Below are positions 21,900-34,730 of a DNA stretch of 64,000 nt, piece after piece. Location: the NCBI GenBank assembly GCA_007449985.2, contig VIIQ02000009.1, positions 1-64,000 on the forward strand, given 5' to 3'. The notes beneath the pieces are model-generated. The model had not been told where the DNA came from. It did not search any database and was given only the letters and a program-made list of their open reading frames with translations. This DNA comes from Desmodesmus armatus. Taxonomy: Eukaryota > Chlorophyta > Chlorophyceae > Sphaeropleales > Scenedesmaceae. Position numbers and translations under genes: made by a program. How positions within the stretch are numbered: the stretch's first letter is position 1; each line of letters begins with the position of its first letter.

Positions 21900-23644
21900 T
21901 CAATCATAGATGCAGCTGAGGATGTGCCTCTTAATGCCTTGGTGCTGCTCCAGCCCAGTGATCTCCAAACGGCTTCCGTCCTGCAGACAACAGCAACACA
22001 GCACGCCCGCAACCAGGTCAGCCAATCAGCTGCAGTGCATGCAGTCACATGTAAACCCCCATGAGCAGACATGCTCGCTGGCTGGTGCCGGGGAAGAGGG
22101 TTAACCCCCTGCAATATTGGTGTTGGTATTGGTACTGGTAAACCTGGTGCGATGGGTGATACCCAGTTCGAACTGCGGTATTCACACAGGTATTGCTGAC
22201 CCAACTGCACGTGCCGCTGGGCGATTGACATTCACGCACGGACGTCCACATTCCTTCCTGCAGAGCTGCACTCAATCAGCCCAACAATGCAGCAATAGCC
22301 GTGCAAACAGCCCCCCTGAACTCTGGCTTCCCAGCAAGAGTTGTCAGAACAGCCCCCATGACCGTCGGCTCCCATGTTCGTGGCCAGCGCAACCAGGGGT
22401 CACCAGCTTGGTCAACGTGACCTCTGCAACTGCGGCTGTATGGCTGAAAGCTGCTGCCAATTGCCCCCCTAAGGTGCTTGGATTGGTGCGGCACCCTGCA
22501 TACTCAGTATGGCTAGCAGCCAAAGGGGCCGCAAACTGACAAAAAAGGGCAGGTGCTCACCTTGAGAAAGATGACACAGTCGCCCCACAGCCCAAATGCA
22601 CGCGGTGCTGTGCGCACCTCCTTTATGTTCTTGTAGGACACCTCAACCTGCACGCGGGAACGGGCACATAGACACACTGGAGATACGTGACATGTGATAG
22701 CATGACCTCATCGCGTGTGCGCACATGCATGCTGTGAGCATCAAAAGCAGCAGCACGCGCTGCCGTATGGTGGTTGGGGGACAGGGCATGTGCTGCAGCG
22801 TGTCTAGTCCAGGTCTCAGGCTCGACCGGCCTTGCGTGTTGTGCGCTCATCGCATATTGAGGGGTTTTAAACACTGCATAGTGAATGCGGGTGGCATGTG
22901 CGCTGTCGTCACAGCTGTGCATCTGCACTGGCACATATTCGCTGCTGCATCAGCCGGGGCCAGTGCATATTCAGAGGCGCTGATGCATCCACCCCGTCTA
23001 CAAAGCCCTGCTGTGCCACAAGGCAGCCCTGCATCAACATCTGGCCTATTCGTGTAAACACTGGCAAAAAACCCCACGTTGTTGTACCCTGACAGCTGTG
23101 TTGTGTGTCACACAGGCCACTGACCTCTTTGGCAAACAGTGGTGAGCTGTTGATGATCTGAACTCGCTTGTTTGTGAAGCGGTACTTGATCCACAGCCGC
23201 TTGCCCACAACCGCGATGGTGATTGGGATGTACACCAGCGTGAACGCCAGCAGCAGATTTATTAGAAGCTCGGCATTGCTGGCAGAGCCCTCATAGAACA
23301 GCTGCTCTGGTACGCTGTCATTGAAAGCTGCTGCGCCTCTGCTGCTACTGCTGCTGCTGGGTGCTGGGGCTGCTGCTGGGACGACAGGAAGTGCTTCTGA
23401 AGACGTGCTAGGACCTGCATCTGTGAAGCGTGCATAGAGATGGGAGCTCAATTGTGAGGTGCTCTGTGTTCGCAGTGCATGCTGGTGTTCACACGGTCCA
23501 GCCACCAGGCTCACCCTTTTGGGACTGTAGAGGCCTCAAGCGGCTGACACGGCTCTGTGTTGCTGTGCATGGAAGACAATGTGGCCGGGAGTGAGTGCTG
23601 CTGCTACTCCTGGCCACGCACTGGCGGGTGCTGCTCTGCAGCAT
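21900..23644 (-). CDS. Plastid-targeted membrane protein with bacterial-PH-like domain
   Basis: Four exons on the minus strand: 23515-23644, 23125-23414, 22561-22647 and 21900-21980, with frame-consistent junctions in phases 1, 0 and 0, giving 195 residues. The ATG at 23642-23644 opens a Ser/Arg-rich 40-residue transit-type leader. One membrane segment (ELLINLLLAFTLVYIPITIAV) precedes GKRLWIKYRFTNKRVQIIN and VEVSYKNIKEVRTAPRAFG. The last exon adds DGSRLEITGLEQHQGIKRHI. The YRFTNKR...VSYKNIKEV...GDCVIFLKDGSRLEI order is that of conserved cyanobacterial/plastid proteins with a YdbT-type PH (bPH_2) fold. Function of this family is not established here; membrane attachment in plastid thylakoid or envelope is inferred. 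It shares a 395 bp upstream region with SEC15. Confidence 0.8.
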
Positions 23645-24039
23645 TGTTGCTAGGTCTGCAGGAGTTGCCTCACAAGGCCCTGTAACTAGCGGTACAAATA
23701 AGGCAGTGTAGGACGGACAACCATGTGGCTGAATTATTCGTCGCCCGCGTGCCAACCAAATACGCTGGATCAAATTGATCTAGACCGCGACCAAAGTCTG
23801 ACTAACGCACGATGCCCACCCTTGATGATAGTAGTTTAGAGCAAATACAATTTGTCCTCGCAAATCCATCAGCTAGCTCCACGCTCCAACTTATTGCTTA
23901 CTCAGCTTTGATCTGCTCCTTGCTGCAGAGTCTGCAGACACAGCACAACAACGATAAGATGGGTCGTCCGTGTTTCAACACTGCAGTGTCCTTGCAGATG
24001 CCACAGACCCACAAGTAAAGCAACAGCCGTCCCCACAGC
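23645..24039. promoter_or_regulatory. Divergent intergenic region between plastid PH-like gene and SEC15
   Basis: The two start codons face away from each other across 395 bp, so both promoters and both 5' UTRs must lie here. I see no clear TATA box or named element. Confidence 0.5.
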
Positions 24040-27000
24040 ATGGCTCTGTACCTGCGGGAGGGTGCAGAAGAGAGCAACATCCGCGGGCTTGTGGAGAGTT
24101 GTGCACACAATGATGACATTACGCCTCTCATCAAGCTGGTGTTTGAGGCACAGTCTCTGGCCGACACAACTCCCAGCATTGTTGGTGCGTGCACAGACAT
24201 GGGGTCCACAGCCTCTGGGCATCTGCAATTGTTGTGCTGTGCCGATGCAACACCCCTACCCGCAGCTGCCAGGCTCCTCTTTTGACGCTCTTTGGAGCTC
24301 ACTTCGACGCATATGCTTCTTAGGCAGCTTCTTCAAGAGAGCCCCTGCCATGCTGCAGCAGCATATGATGCCCTCTTGCCTACCACTGCTGATGTGGCAC
24401 CAGCACCCCTGCTCACCCCGCTTCTCCTGCTGACCCCCGCTTCTCCCGCTTCCCTGCTTCCCCTGCAGCCGACGGACAAACAATGGTTGGCATCATCAGC
24501 GATGCCCTGAAGACAGTAGCAGGCGACCAAGCAGCAGTAGTGGAGGATGTCTGTCACTCAAACGCAACAGCCATCGCTCACACAGTCGCAGAACTTGAGC
24601 AGATGCACCGCAGTGTGGACGATGTCAAAGGCACACTGCTTGCTGCCAACGCTGGCATGCAAGCTGCAGGAAAAGACCTTGTAGGCAATGTCCAGCACGT
24701 GCATCAGCTGCAGGAGGTGCAGGACAACTTGCAGCAGGCAGCAGCAGCAGTGCAGGCAGCGCAAGCTGTGCTGGAGCAGTGCCTGATTGCTGGAGAGCTG
24801 ATCGGACAGCAGCAGCTCTACCCTGCGCTGTGCATGCTGGACAAGATCCGGCGGAAACATTTAGGTGAGTGTGTATGGCGAGAAAAGGGTACCAGCTGCT
24901 GGAACATGCTCCATCTTGAGCGTGTGTGGCGGCCGTGTATTGCAAGTAGCGCCAGCACAGTCACAGACAGCCGCAGCAGCAGCAGCATATGCGGTCACCA
25001 TCCTTACTGCTATAAGGTTGTTGCTGCATGCAGTGTGCTGGGGGCATGGCATTGAGTCCTAAGTCAACACGGCCAGCATACGTCAACGTCTGATTGACGG
25101 CCCTGACAAGGGGCAAAGCTTACTAAGGCAGACTTCGCACTGCTGCCGCTAATGCGTACAGTACTCAAATCTGGCTCGTGTATGCGGTGCCTTTCTTGCA
25201 GGCTCCCTACTCAGCATGCTGACAGGCACTAGGCCAGCAGGTGCCACCAGCAGCAGCAGTACAGCTGCCACCGGCGGCGGCAGCAGCAGCAGCAGCCGAC
25301 ACATGAGTGGGCGGGACCTTGAGCACTTGCAGCAGCTGCACGTCTTTTTCAACAGCTTGGTGGATGACATGTCGGCAAATGTGCAGCGGCTGGCGCTCAG
25401 GGGCTTCACTGCCTGGCTGGTGAGGCGGTTTGTAGGCTGGTGCTTTATCGTTGCTTCTGCCAGCACGTGGGACCGGCCAAGCACCTCAGCCGAGTGTGGC
25501 ATGGTCTCAGCATGGTGAATCGCACTGCTGTGGGATTGAAGTGGCGTGCGTGATCAAGACGGTGTGGTGGCGTTGTGACACAGGGAGGTGCTGCACAGCA
25601 CTACTCTCATCAACCCCGCTGTGCAATTTCTTGTAAACATTCCAGTGGCTCACTGTACCACTAGTCCAGTAGATGCGCTCCATGTCTGGTTGTCACTCAG
25701 CTTGTGTGTGCCTGTATACAGGTGTCAATGCGTGCGTGTGCGCGTGAGGTGGGCATGTCTGCCATCCAGTCAGCTTCAGTGGAGCGCAGCTTAGAGAAGC
25801 ACTTGGCAGAGGAGCGCAAGGCACTGCTGGCAGCCCTGCACAGGCCAGGGGCCAAGGGCTTCAGGGACATAGCAGCAGGTGAGTGGGAAAGAGCGGCTTT
25901 GGAGACGTGGCAGGTGGGCTTGGTGTGCAGCAGCAGGTTGATAAGCCTATACATTTACCAGCACATGTGCCAGCAGACAGGGTCGGTTGGCAGTTGGCTG
26001 AGTCTAGGGGTCAAAAAGCACATGAGGGTTGGAGCAGGTAGCTTACAATGGGTGGCACTTGTGGCTCAGTATGTAAAGGCACAAATGGCACCGCAGCTGC
26101 TGTTGTCTTTGTTACGAGAGACTGCAATATGCAGCACCAGAGATTCGTCATGTTACATAATTTGTACGCAGAGCTGGGCAGGTCAGCCTTCCGGCAGGAG
26201 CTCCTGCAAGCAGCAGCAGATGAGGCAGCAGCCCATGCAGCCAGCAAGGCAGCCGCCAGCAGCGGCGGCGGCACCAATGCAGCAGCCGCCAGGGTTGGTG
26301 GTGGCAGCAGTGCCGGTGGTGCTGGCCCTGGATCTGCTGCCAGTGGTGGTGGTGTGTCTGGCGGCGACAGGCGCAATGCTGTCGGGGGTTTGATGCGTGA
26401 GGGGGGTGTCAGCTTCTCTGAGGCCAGCCAAAGCCTGAGGGATTTGTTGAAGTGAGTTGGGCGGTCACTGGCAGTTCACTCATTCGTTGCTGGCACTACG
26501 ATGGGTACCGTCATTGGAATTGTTGGAGTTAGCGCCACTGTTTCTGTGGCTGTAGTTCAGCTATAATGAGGTGATTGGGGGCTGAGTTCCGCGGGCCATC
26601 CCTTCTGCCATCCCTGCTGATCGTCCTGGTGCCAGCCGGGCAGCGTTGACAGTTGCAATGTTTTTCAACCCCCTGGAGCCGTCTTGCTGTTAGTGCTAGT
26701 GCTAGTGCTAGTGCTGCTGCTGCCTCCGCTCCTGCTTCTGCTTTTGCGCCCCCTCCTGCTCCTCCTGTTGTGTTGAGGACTGCCCTCTTGCTTCTCGTTC
26801 TTCCCTTACTGCTGTTTGCAGGCGGCCGTCACAGAAGGACAAACTTCCCCGCCAGCTTGCAGCAGCAACAGAAAAGGCGGCGGCCCGGCATCAGCAGGAG
26901 CAACAGCAGCAGGAGCAAGAGCAGCAGTGGCGGCGGCATCGGCAGCAGCAACAGCAGCAGCCGCAGCAGGCGGGTGGTGCTGTTGGTGAACTGGGTGATG

Positions 27001-30000
27001 ATTTGGACCTTGATGAACTGCATCCTGGTGAACCTGAGAAGGCAGTGAGGGAGCTGATAGACAGAGGCGACAGGAAAAATACAGGTGGGGGGTGGGGCAA
27101 CTGCACTGCCAGCGCGGGGCTTAGGAGTGAGTGAAGGCGGGGTCAGGAGGGGGTCCTTGTCCTTTCTTTCAGCCCTGTGCGTGGCGGACATGGGGTAGTT
27201 AGGGGCTCCCACCCTTCAGCATGGTGCATTGCTGGTTGTGAGTGTTTATGTGGTGGCCAGCATCAAAGACTGAGGCAGCTGCATCAGGAGCTTTCTTTGT
27301 CTTGGGTGTCATTATCACTTTGTTGCAGCGGCAGCTTGCACTTCGGTTCCACTTTGTTTCCAGGCTCCCGTTGATGCACATGCATATGTTTGGCTGCAGC
27401 GGCACTTGAAGTCACTGCAGCACCCCTGCAAGCACCTCACTGACCGCTGGCACTGCCACAGCGTTTGGGTGTGTACGTGGGGGTTGTTGCACGCAAGCAC
27501 AATCGCAAGCAGGGAATGCTGGTGCATGCCCGCCTCCCCGTATCTTATCATACTTGTGAGCTGTCAGCTGCTGCCTCCTGTGCTTGATTGAGATAAATAC
27601 ACCGATACTTCTGGCTGCTGCTGTGCTGCTGCAGAGCGGGCTAGGCGTGAGCGGCACCTGAGACGGCAGCAGCGGCAGCAGCAGCAGCTGGAGCAGCAGC
27701 AGGCGGCGCAGCAGCCGATGCGTCTGTCTGCTGACCCTTCTGGTGGCTTGAAGGGTCTGATGCAGCTGGACATGAAGGGAATGTACACAGCAGTGCATGT
27801 AGCCAAGAGCCTAGGGCAGCTGGACACATTCAGGTGGGGCCATGCCATGACAGGCTAGCTTGCTGGGTGGCCCATTGGTGGTGTTTTTGTTGTGGGATTG
27901 GATGGTCGAAGGCCGCCTGATCCTCCACACACAGCTGTTTTCTTTGGACCTCCAGATTTGGGCACAGGACAGCCCATGGCGTGGCATTGTCCTGCACTTG
28001 GTCAAGATTGGGGGCGTTCAGCAAAACAGCAGATCTTGCAGAATGCAGATCCCGCAACATTGTGCTTGTGTTTGACACATGCTGACATCACATGTTTTCG
28101 GCGTCTGCTTCTGTGCATGGGTGTTGTGGCGTTCAGGCAGCACTACCTGGACCAGCGGCGGCTGCAGATCACAGCTGACCTGCAGCCACCCTCCAGCTTC
28201 CTGCAGGCCTACCAGGCGTACTTAGCACAGGTGGGGGAGCTGGACAGCAGGCTGTATGACGCTGTGGCACCTTGGCTGTGGTCGTTCATTGCATGCCCAC
28301 AACCTGCACTTCATCTGAGTGACTGTGACTGTGCTGCTCCATGTGCGATGTGGTCAAACGTCTGACAAGGCTATGCATACGGAGCGACAGTGTGGACAGG
28401 GATGCACAGCAGCCCTTTGAGCTGTGATACTGCATACATCAGCTAAGGCCGGACAGACAGCAGCATGCTCATTGTGTCCCAGTGTCACCCAAAAGGCGCA
28501 TGGTGTACATGTACACGTGCGTGTGCTGTGTCGACAAATTGACGTGTACTCACCGGTTACACGGTTGTCTGTGTGTGCATCCAGGTGACTGGCTTCTTTG
28601 TGCTGGAGTCCTTTGTGACCCGTGTAACAGAGGACCTCTTGGGCCCACAGGAGACAGCACAGGTGAGGGTACACGCGCCTGCTTGTTGCCACAGGCATGG
28701 CGTGTGCATGTGTTGCGTCACATGAGTTTGGTGTGTAGTTGCAGGAATGGCTGGGCAGACCCTATCGCATGTTGACCGCCACAGTTGCGGGCAGGAACGG
28801 AGCTTCATGGGGCCTGGCTCCTCTTGTCAGGTATAGCAGCTACCACCAAGGTGTTGCCGCTGCTCGTCCAGTAGCAGTACCCATGATGCACTGTGGATGT
28901 GGCGGCACAGTGTCCCAACCAGCCATTCGGGCTGGGTGGCAGCATTTGTACAGCGTTATGAGCAGTCCAGTGTCTTGGTGGTTGGAACACACACATACAC
29001 CCAGACACGTGCATCTGCATGTAGTGATGTCCTGCACACAACACTCTGAAGGCCGAGGCAGACCTTGCAGCCAGGGATATGTCTGTTGTTGGTTAAAAAC
29101 CTGCGGGTGCAGTCATGTTGACACATGGGCTATTGCATGTGGCTGCTCCTTATCCTGCCGTGCAGCTGTGGGGAGTGGCTCTGCGTGCGCTGAAGAGCGT
29201 GCTGGAGCCTGCCTTTGAACAGCAGCTGTCGACTGCACCCCAGATGCTGATGGTGAAGGAGTTTGTGGTGCTCATGTGTGTGGCACTGGAGCGAGCAGGG
29301 CACCAGGTGTGTGATATGGGGACTGTAGCTATGCTTCTGGTGGATGGTATGGTGTCTCTGCGTACTTAGCATTGATGTGGGGCCATATGTGTAAGACACC
29401 TGGACTGAAAGGGGGTGTGCGCAAGCAATGAGTGTCGTCAAGCTGGGGCTTATCCAGACCAGCAGGCATGCTGCATTGGGCGGGGGTTCCGCTATGTCAT
29501 GGTTGGGGGTGGGGGGCTGCCTGAACACTCATTCCAGCAGGAGCAGGGCAAAGTAGCAGGGGAGGGGGCCTCGGGGGTAGGTATTGAGCACAGGTTGAAA
29601 CCAGCAAGCGGTGTGTGAAGAAGTGCCTGGGTGCAAGTCCCAGCTCTCTGCTAGATGGTGTCGACAGGCTGTGTACCGCCTGTGGCAGCTTGTTGTTTCC
29701 CATCAAGCGCACCGCTTTACAGAACAGATGCCAGCACTGCTCATAGCAACGTTGATTGTGTAGCACTGCGCCTACTAGAAATGCTGCCTTGCGCCAGTCC
29801 AGCCCTCACCCCAGCCGCTGCCCGTACCGCCCTCCTACAGGTTGTCCCTGTGACAGAGATGCTGCAGTCCACATGCAGCCGCTACCACGACCTGCTGGGT
29901 GTCACCCTGCAGTCCCAGCTGCAATCAGTGGTGGAGGCTGATGTGCTTGCGGAGCTTGAGGTCAGGAGTGAGGCACAGCACAGGCAGCTTGCAGAGGAGT

Positions 30001-32971
30001 ACAGCTTACCCTGGCAGCTGGAGGGAGCAGGTGAGGGAGGCCGTTGCACCTCCTGTGCGAGGCGGCTTGCAGCCTTGTATAGCTTTTAGTGCTTGCAGCT
30101 TGCTGCTATGGAACACAAGGGCTGCGGTGGAATGACAGCAAGAAGAGAGTGCCTGTGGTTGTTTGGTTGAGTGCAAAACTACCAAGCCAAGGTTGGCAGT
30201 GATTTTGTTGCATTACGGGGTGTGTTGTGTGTAGTGCATGTTAGAGAGGGCGAACTCGTGTTGCAGTCAGGTGTCTCAGTACAGCATTGCCATGCCATAG
30301 TGGCAGCGTCCTGCACAGCCACAGATACAGGCACAACCCACAGTCCAGTGAACTGTCGCCTTGCATGGGGTGCCAAAAACGAGTGTCCATCACAGTGTCA
30401 CCCCCCCCCCCCCAGCCAACTGTGTGCTTGCTGCTTGGCTGCTGTCGCTGCGCCTGCAGGCACCAACGGGCGCAAGGTGCAGCTGGGACCCCACGGGTGC
30501 CGCCGCTGCCATATGTTGCCCCCTTCACTGTGTGTGTGGTGGAGCTGCTCGACCTGATTCGCAACTTCATCCTGGACAGGTGGGTGGACGTCCCTGTACA
30601 CAGGGACCTGTGGAGAAGGGGGTGGACAGGGCAGCGGATTATCTGGTTGACAAAGCTGTGAGCCTGTGGGTAAGTGACGGGGCCTAGGCTAGGCCATGCC
30701 AAACCGTCCTGTAGCCTTTTCTGTCGCCGAATCTTCTGCAAAGCTCGTTGTTTCAAGCGTGCTTGTGCTGTTGCTGTCATGCTGCAGCTTGACATACCTG
30801 CGGGACTTGTACAGCCCCTGGGAGCTGCTGCCAGCAGTGTTCTACCAGCGAGACAGGATGCTGAGCAAGGTATGAGGCACCATCAACAGCAAGAGTGTGG
30901 ATCGTATATACACACCCTGCTCACCACGTCAAGCTGACGAGGTGCGGTGTCCCTACACCCCACTCCCCGGAGAGAAAGCAAAGCCACTGCCGCAGCCCTG
31001 TCACGCATGCCATCGTGCCGTCACCATGCTGACACAGCAAAGTCCTACCCTCCATCATGCATTGGCAAAGGAGGTTCATCATGCAGCATCATCCCTGAGT
31101 CAGTCCTTGGTGTTCATAGCGGCATCGTCTCTCGCTTTTACCCCAACTGCAGGTCCTTGTGGAGGTTCTGTCCAGCAAGGCGCGTGCTGTGGGTTCAGCT
31201 GAGCTGCTGCGTGAGAGCATGAAGTGTGCCGCCAACGCGTGGGCGCTGGCTGTAGCATTGGACGGCCTGGATGACTGGACCCTGGCACAGATACGGCCAG
31301 ATGCAGGCCAGCCTGAGGTGAGTGGGAGGTCACATGTATGTTGCAGCCCCTGCGCAGAGTTGTTCATGCGGCAGCAGAAGCCTTGGAGTGCAAAGCAAGG
31401 ACAAGCGGATGGAAACAATGGGTCTGGTATCGCTCTGGTGCCGGTTGAAGTGTGAACCAACTAGGGTAGTCTCATTGCAACGTATGACTTGCAGGTGCCG
31501 CAGCGCGAGAGTGGAGGAGGGGCCCCACCTGCCAGGGCTCAGCAGGCAGCTGCCGGCCAGCCAAGCAGCAGCACTGCTGCTGCGGCGGCCAAGTCCAGCC
31601 GTGTGCGTCACCGCAAGGCCGTCCTGGCATCTGGTGCCCTCACCAACACTGTGCAGACGGCCCTCAAGGCTCTGCAGGAGTCTTCAGAGAGGGATGTGCT
31701 GAGGGGACTTACCACTCGCGTTGAGCAGCTGTTGGAGGGGTCACGCAAGGCTGACTGGGCGCCGGCGGAGCCGCTGCCCTCAGCGCAGAGTCCTTGGGTC
31801 AATTCGCTGCTGTCCTACTTGCAGGTGAGGGCGGAGGGCCGGTTTGCTGCAGTTTGTTTTCAGAATGCTCTATAATGGAGCTGTTGGCTTGTTGCAGCTC
31901 ATGTGGTTGCCCTCCCTGATGCTGTGCTTACACATGTGACCTGCTAGTCGTGAGCTGCTTGCCATCATACTTTTGTGGTATGCAATAATGTATTGTAACA
32001 ATACGGCCATGTGTTTGCTGTTGGCCATGTGTTGTGTCGACCATGCAGGAGATCTGTGACACCGGCATCAAGCTCTTGCCGCGCAGCAGCGTCGTGAACA
32101 TCATGCGCATGGCGCTGCGCGCCATCGCCAACGCATGCATGCGCACGTTCGCGCCTGACGGTGTCAAGGCCTACAACATGTACGCCATCGAGAAGCTGGC
32201 GCACAACCTGCTGACAATCGAGCGCTTCGCTGGCAGGTGCGTGACAGAGCTGAGGGGTGACTGTTGGAAAAACAGTGCAATCAGTGTGTTTCAGCGGGAC
32301 AGCACTTGCTTGATCAAGTGCAGATGGTGGCTTTGTACTGTTGCGCTTGTGTCAGTAGTGTACAGACGCTTCGTGCGGTTCTGGATGCAAGCCGGCGTGT
32401 TTGTTGCTGTGTGCAGGTGGGGTGTTGCCACGCTGGACCAGGAGCTGGCGGAGCCCACGCAGCTGTGCAAGCTGCTGCTGTCTGGCAAGGTGGGCTGCGG
32501 GCTTTGCTATTGCATTGTATGAACCTCTTCCTTGCCAACCCCTTACACAGTCTGCATGCTCAGGTGGCTGTCACATTTTTGTCAGCACATGTCATTTGCT
32601 GTTGCACCTATCAGCAGTCGATTTCATGGGTGTTTGACACATACGAGCTCGAGGTGGAAATGATATCTCATGAATAGTGCCTGTGGCGTTTACATTGTGT
32701 CTGTTGTCTGTTACCACCGCAGCCCGAGACCTATGTGGCATCATTAGAAGTGCGTCAGCATTACCCGGCTGTGTCTCCCTCAGTGCTGCTGCATGCCTTG
32801 GAGAGGTACAAGGAGGTGCCAGGCCAGGCCAAAAAGAAGCCCGACTGGGCCACCAAGAAGGTCACAGATGCTGCTGTCAAGCAGCTCAAGGCGCAGGCTG
32901 CAGGCGCAGCATCACCTGCCAGTGGGGGTATGCGGCTGACAGACCTGGGAGAGCTCTCACCAGGGAAGTGA
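24040..32971 (+). CDS. SEC15: Exocyst complex subunit SEC15 (EXOC6)
   Basis: Nineteen exons: 24040-24184, 24469-24864, 25202-25419, 25722-25878, 26172-26451, 26822-27084, 27635-27833, 28137-28230, 28585-28662, 29166-29306, 29841-30030, 30483-30579, 30630-30669, 30788-30869, 31153-31317, 31495-31824, 32049-32236, 32417-32489, 32723-32971; about 1127 residues against about 800 in plants and animals. Family landmarks are a coiled coil ending in LIGQQQLYPALCMLDKIRRK, AREVGMSAIQSASVERS, TAVHVAKSLGQLDTFRQHYL, DQRRLQITADLQPPSS, VTGFFVLESFVTRVTEDLL, and near the end NMYAIEKLAHNLLTIERF. The extra length is a Ser/Gly/Ala then Gln/Arg-rich insert around residues 306-510. SEC15 links Rab GTPases on secretory vesicles to exocyst tethering at the plasma membrane. 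Exon 13-14 is uncertain: a 49-bp intron is needed before exon 13, and exon 14 fits its downstream frame only if one base shifts. Confidence 0.85.
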
Positions 32972-33065
32972 TGCCTTGGCCAACAGGGTGTTTGATCCGG
33001 GCACTGGGCACCTCCTGAGTGAGAAGGGGTCTTAGGCGTCTCTCATCGGTGTGAGGCTCGACCTT

Positions 33066-33088
33066 GGGCTCCCGACCACCGGGAGCCC
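33066..33088. other. Perfect 8-bp hairpin beside the TG tract
   Basis: GGGCTCCC at 33066-33073 pairs with GGGAGCCC at 33081-33088 around a 7-base loop, 95 bp after the SEC15 stop. It would be transcribed in the 3' UTR. Confidence 0.6.
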
Positions 33089-33104
33089 TAGGCAGCCTTG
33101 GCTG

Positions 33105-33218
<114 letters not shown>

Positions 33219-33815
33219 CCAGGCGGTGGGGGTGCACCGCCCCCACCGTTGTCTTAAAAAAATCCGTGTGTATGCAGGAAGAGTAGATGCGGGTGGCTGT
33301 GGCACCAAAGGAGAGGTATCCTGCTAGGGCTTTCGAGCAATGGTGTTGAACTGGGTGCCCTCGTGCTTCGGTGCGGCAGATGGTGTGTGGTGTGTGTTGG
33401 CTTGTGTGTCAATGTGCGGGGCTTCCACAATGTATATCAGGCAAGCTGACGGAAATTGCATCCAACACTGCTACTGAGCAGTAGCATTGACAGGAGTGGC
33501 ACCCACTCAGGTGGCCATGGGGTTGCCACAGGTAGATGCAGCTCACGAGGTGGTAGAGACTGCTTCCAGCAGCAGGTGCTGTGCAGCTGAAGTTGTGGCT
33601 GTGCCCCCATCCTGAGCCATTGCCTGCTCAACCCCAGCACTGGCTTCCAGTGCCCTGTGTTTTGTGTGCAGGGGTAGTGTGCAGTGATTCTCAGCTGAAG
33701 TGGTACTAGCTGTCCGTCTGCCTGGCACTAGGTGGCCCACTTATGGTGATGGCCTTTCCTGAATCTGTGTGCTAGGTTGGTGAGGGTATAATAGAATTAG
33801 CGCACGCTGCTGCTG

Positions 33816-33820
33816 TGTAA
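33816..33820 (+). terminator. Candidate polyadenylation signal TGTAA for SEC15
   Basis: TGTAA is the usual green-algal poly(A) signal and this is the first clear one after the SEC15 stop, about 845 bp downstream. It sits in a small palindrome, GCTGTGTAAACACAGC. The distance makes it tentative. Confidence 0.3.
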
Positions 33821-34730
33821 ACACAGCAGCACCTGCACCCTTGCAGTAGGTGACGCGGCTCCTTTTGTTGCATGACGTGGCTCCTTTTGTTGCTGTTGAC
33901 GGGTTAAGCCCGCCTTGTGTGTTGCATTGACTTCGCTGTTCCCACTGCACAAGTGGGGCACTGGGTGCAGCCCCAGCACATCAACACTGCTGCTGTTGCT
34001 GCATTCAGCCTTTTGCTGCATTCAGAGGCACAGCATGCAACTAGATGTCAGTCAATGCGTACATTGAACCCTGGTTTTGCAGGTGCGAGCGACCCCTCGA
34101 CTGGCGGCATAAGCACTGAACCAACGCTCATGCACCCCAGGAAAATTGCTCATTAGCTTGATATACGAACTGCACAACCTGATAGCTACCACAGTCGCAG
34201 CTGGCTGATGCCAATCACACCACAAATGGCAGTAAGCCAATGCACTACTGGCATCGTGCGGCCTACAACAGAGTGATGCACACCATCACGCACGTACAAA
34301 CTTTGCAACCCACAACCCACAGTATAGTACAAGAGCAGCCAAAGCAGCGCTGCGCTGCCTGCATAGCATGGCTGCTGGGGCATGCAGTGCATGCACTCAC
34401 TTGACACTCGAGCCTCTATCAACCTGCAACGGGGCCACTCAGTGTCCAAAACAGTGATGCATGCGTGCCCACACTGCCCTGCAGCTGTGCAACCTTGGCT
34501 CAATTGCGTCAGCACAGCGCGCTGCTGCATCACCACAGCGTGCTGCTGTCTGCCCTGAGCCGGTCAGCACAAGCAGCCTAGTCGGGTTGTTTCTGGGATA
34601 AACACGGATAGTTCCAACGGCATCCAGACATTGAGCAACCATGTCTCTGCATGAATGCAGGACTGCCTCTTCCGGTGCAGGCCCAACAAACAACCAAAAC
34701 TGCAACTGCCCCTCCTTTTCTAAAGGCCTG

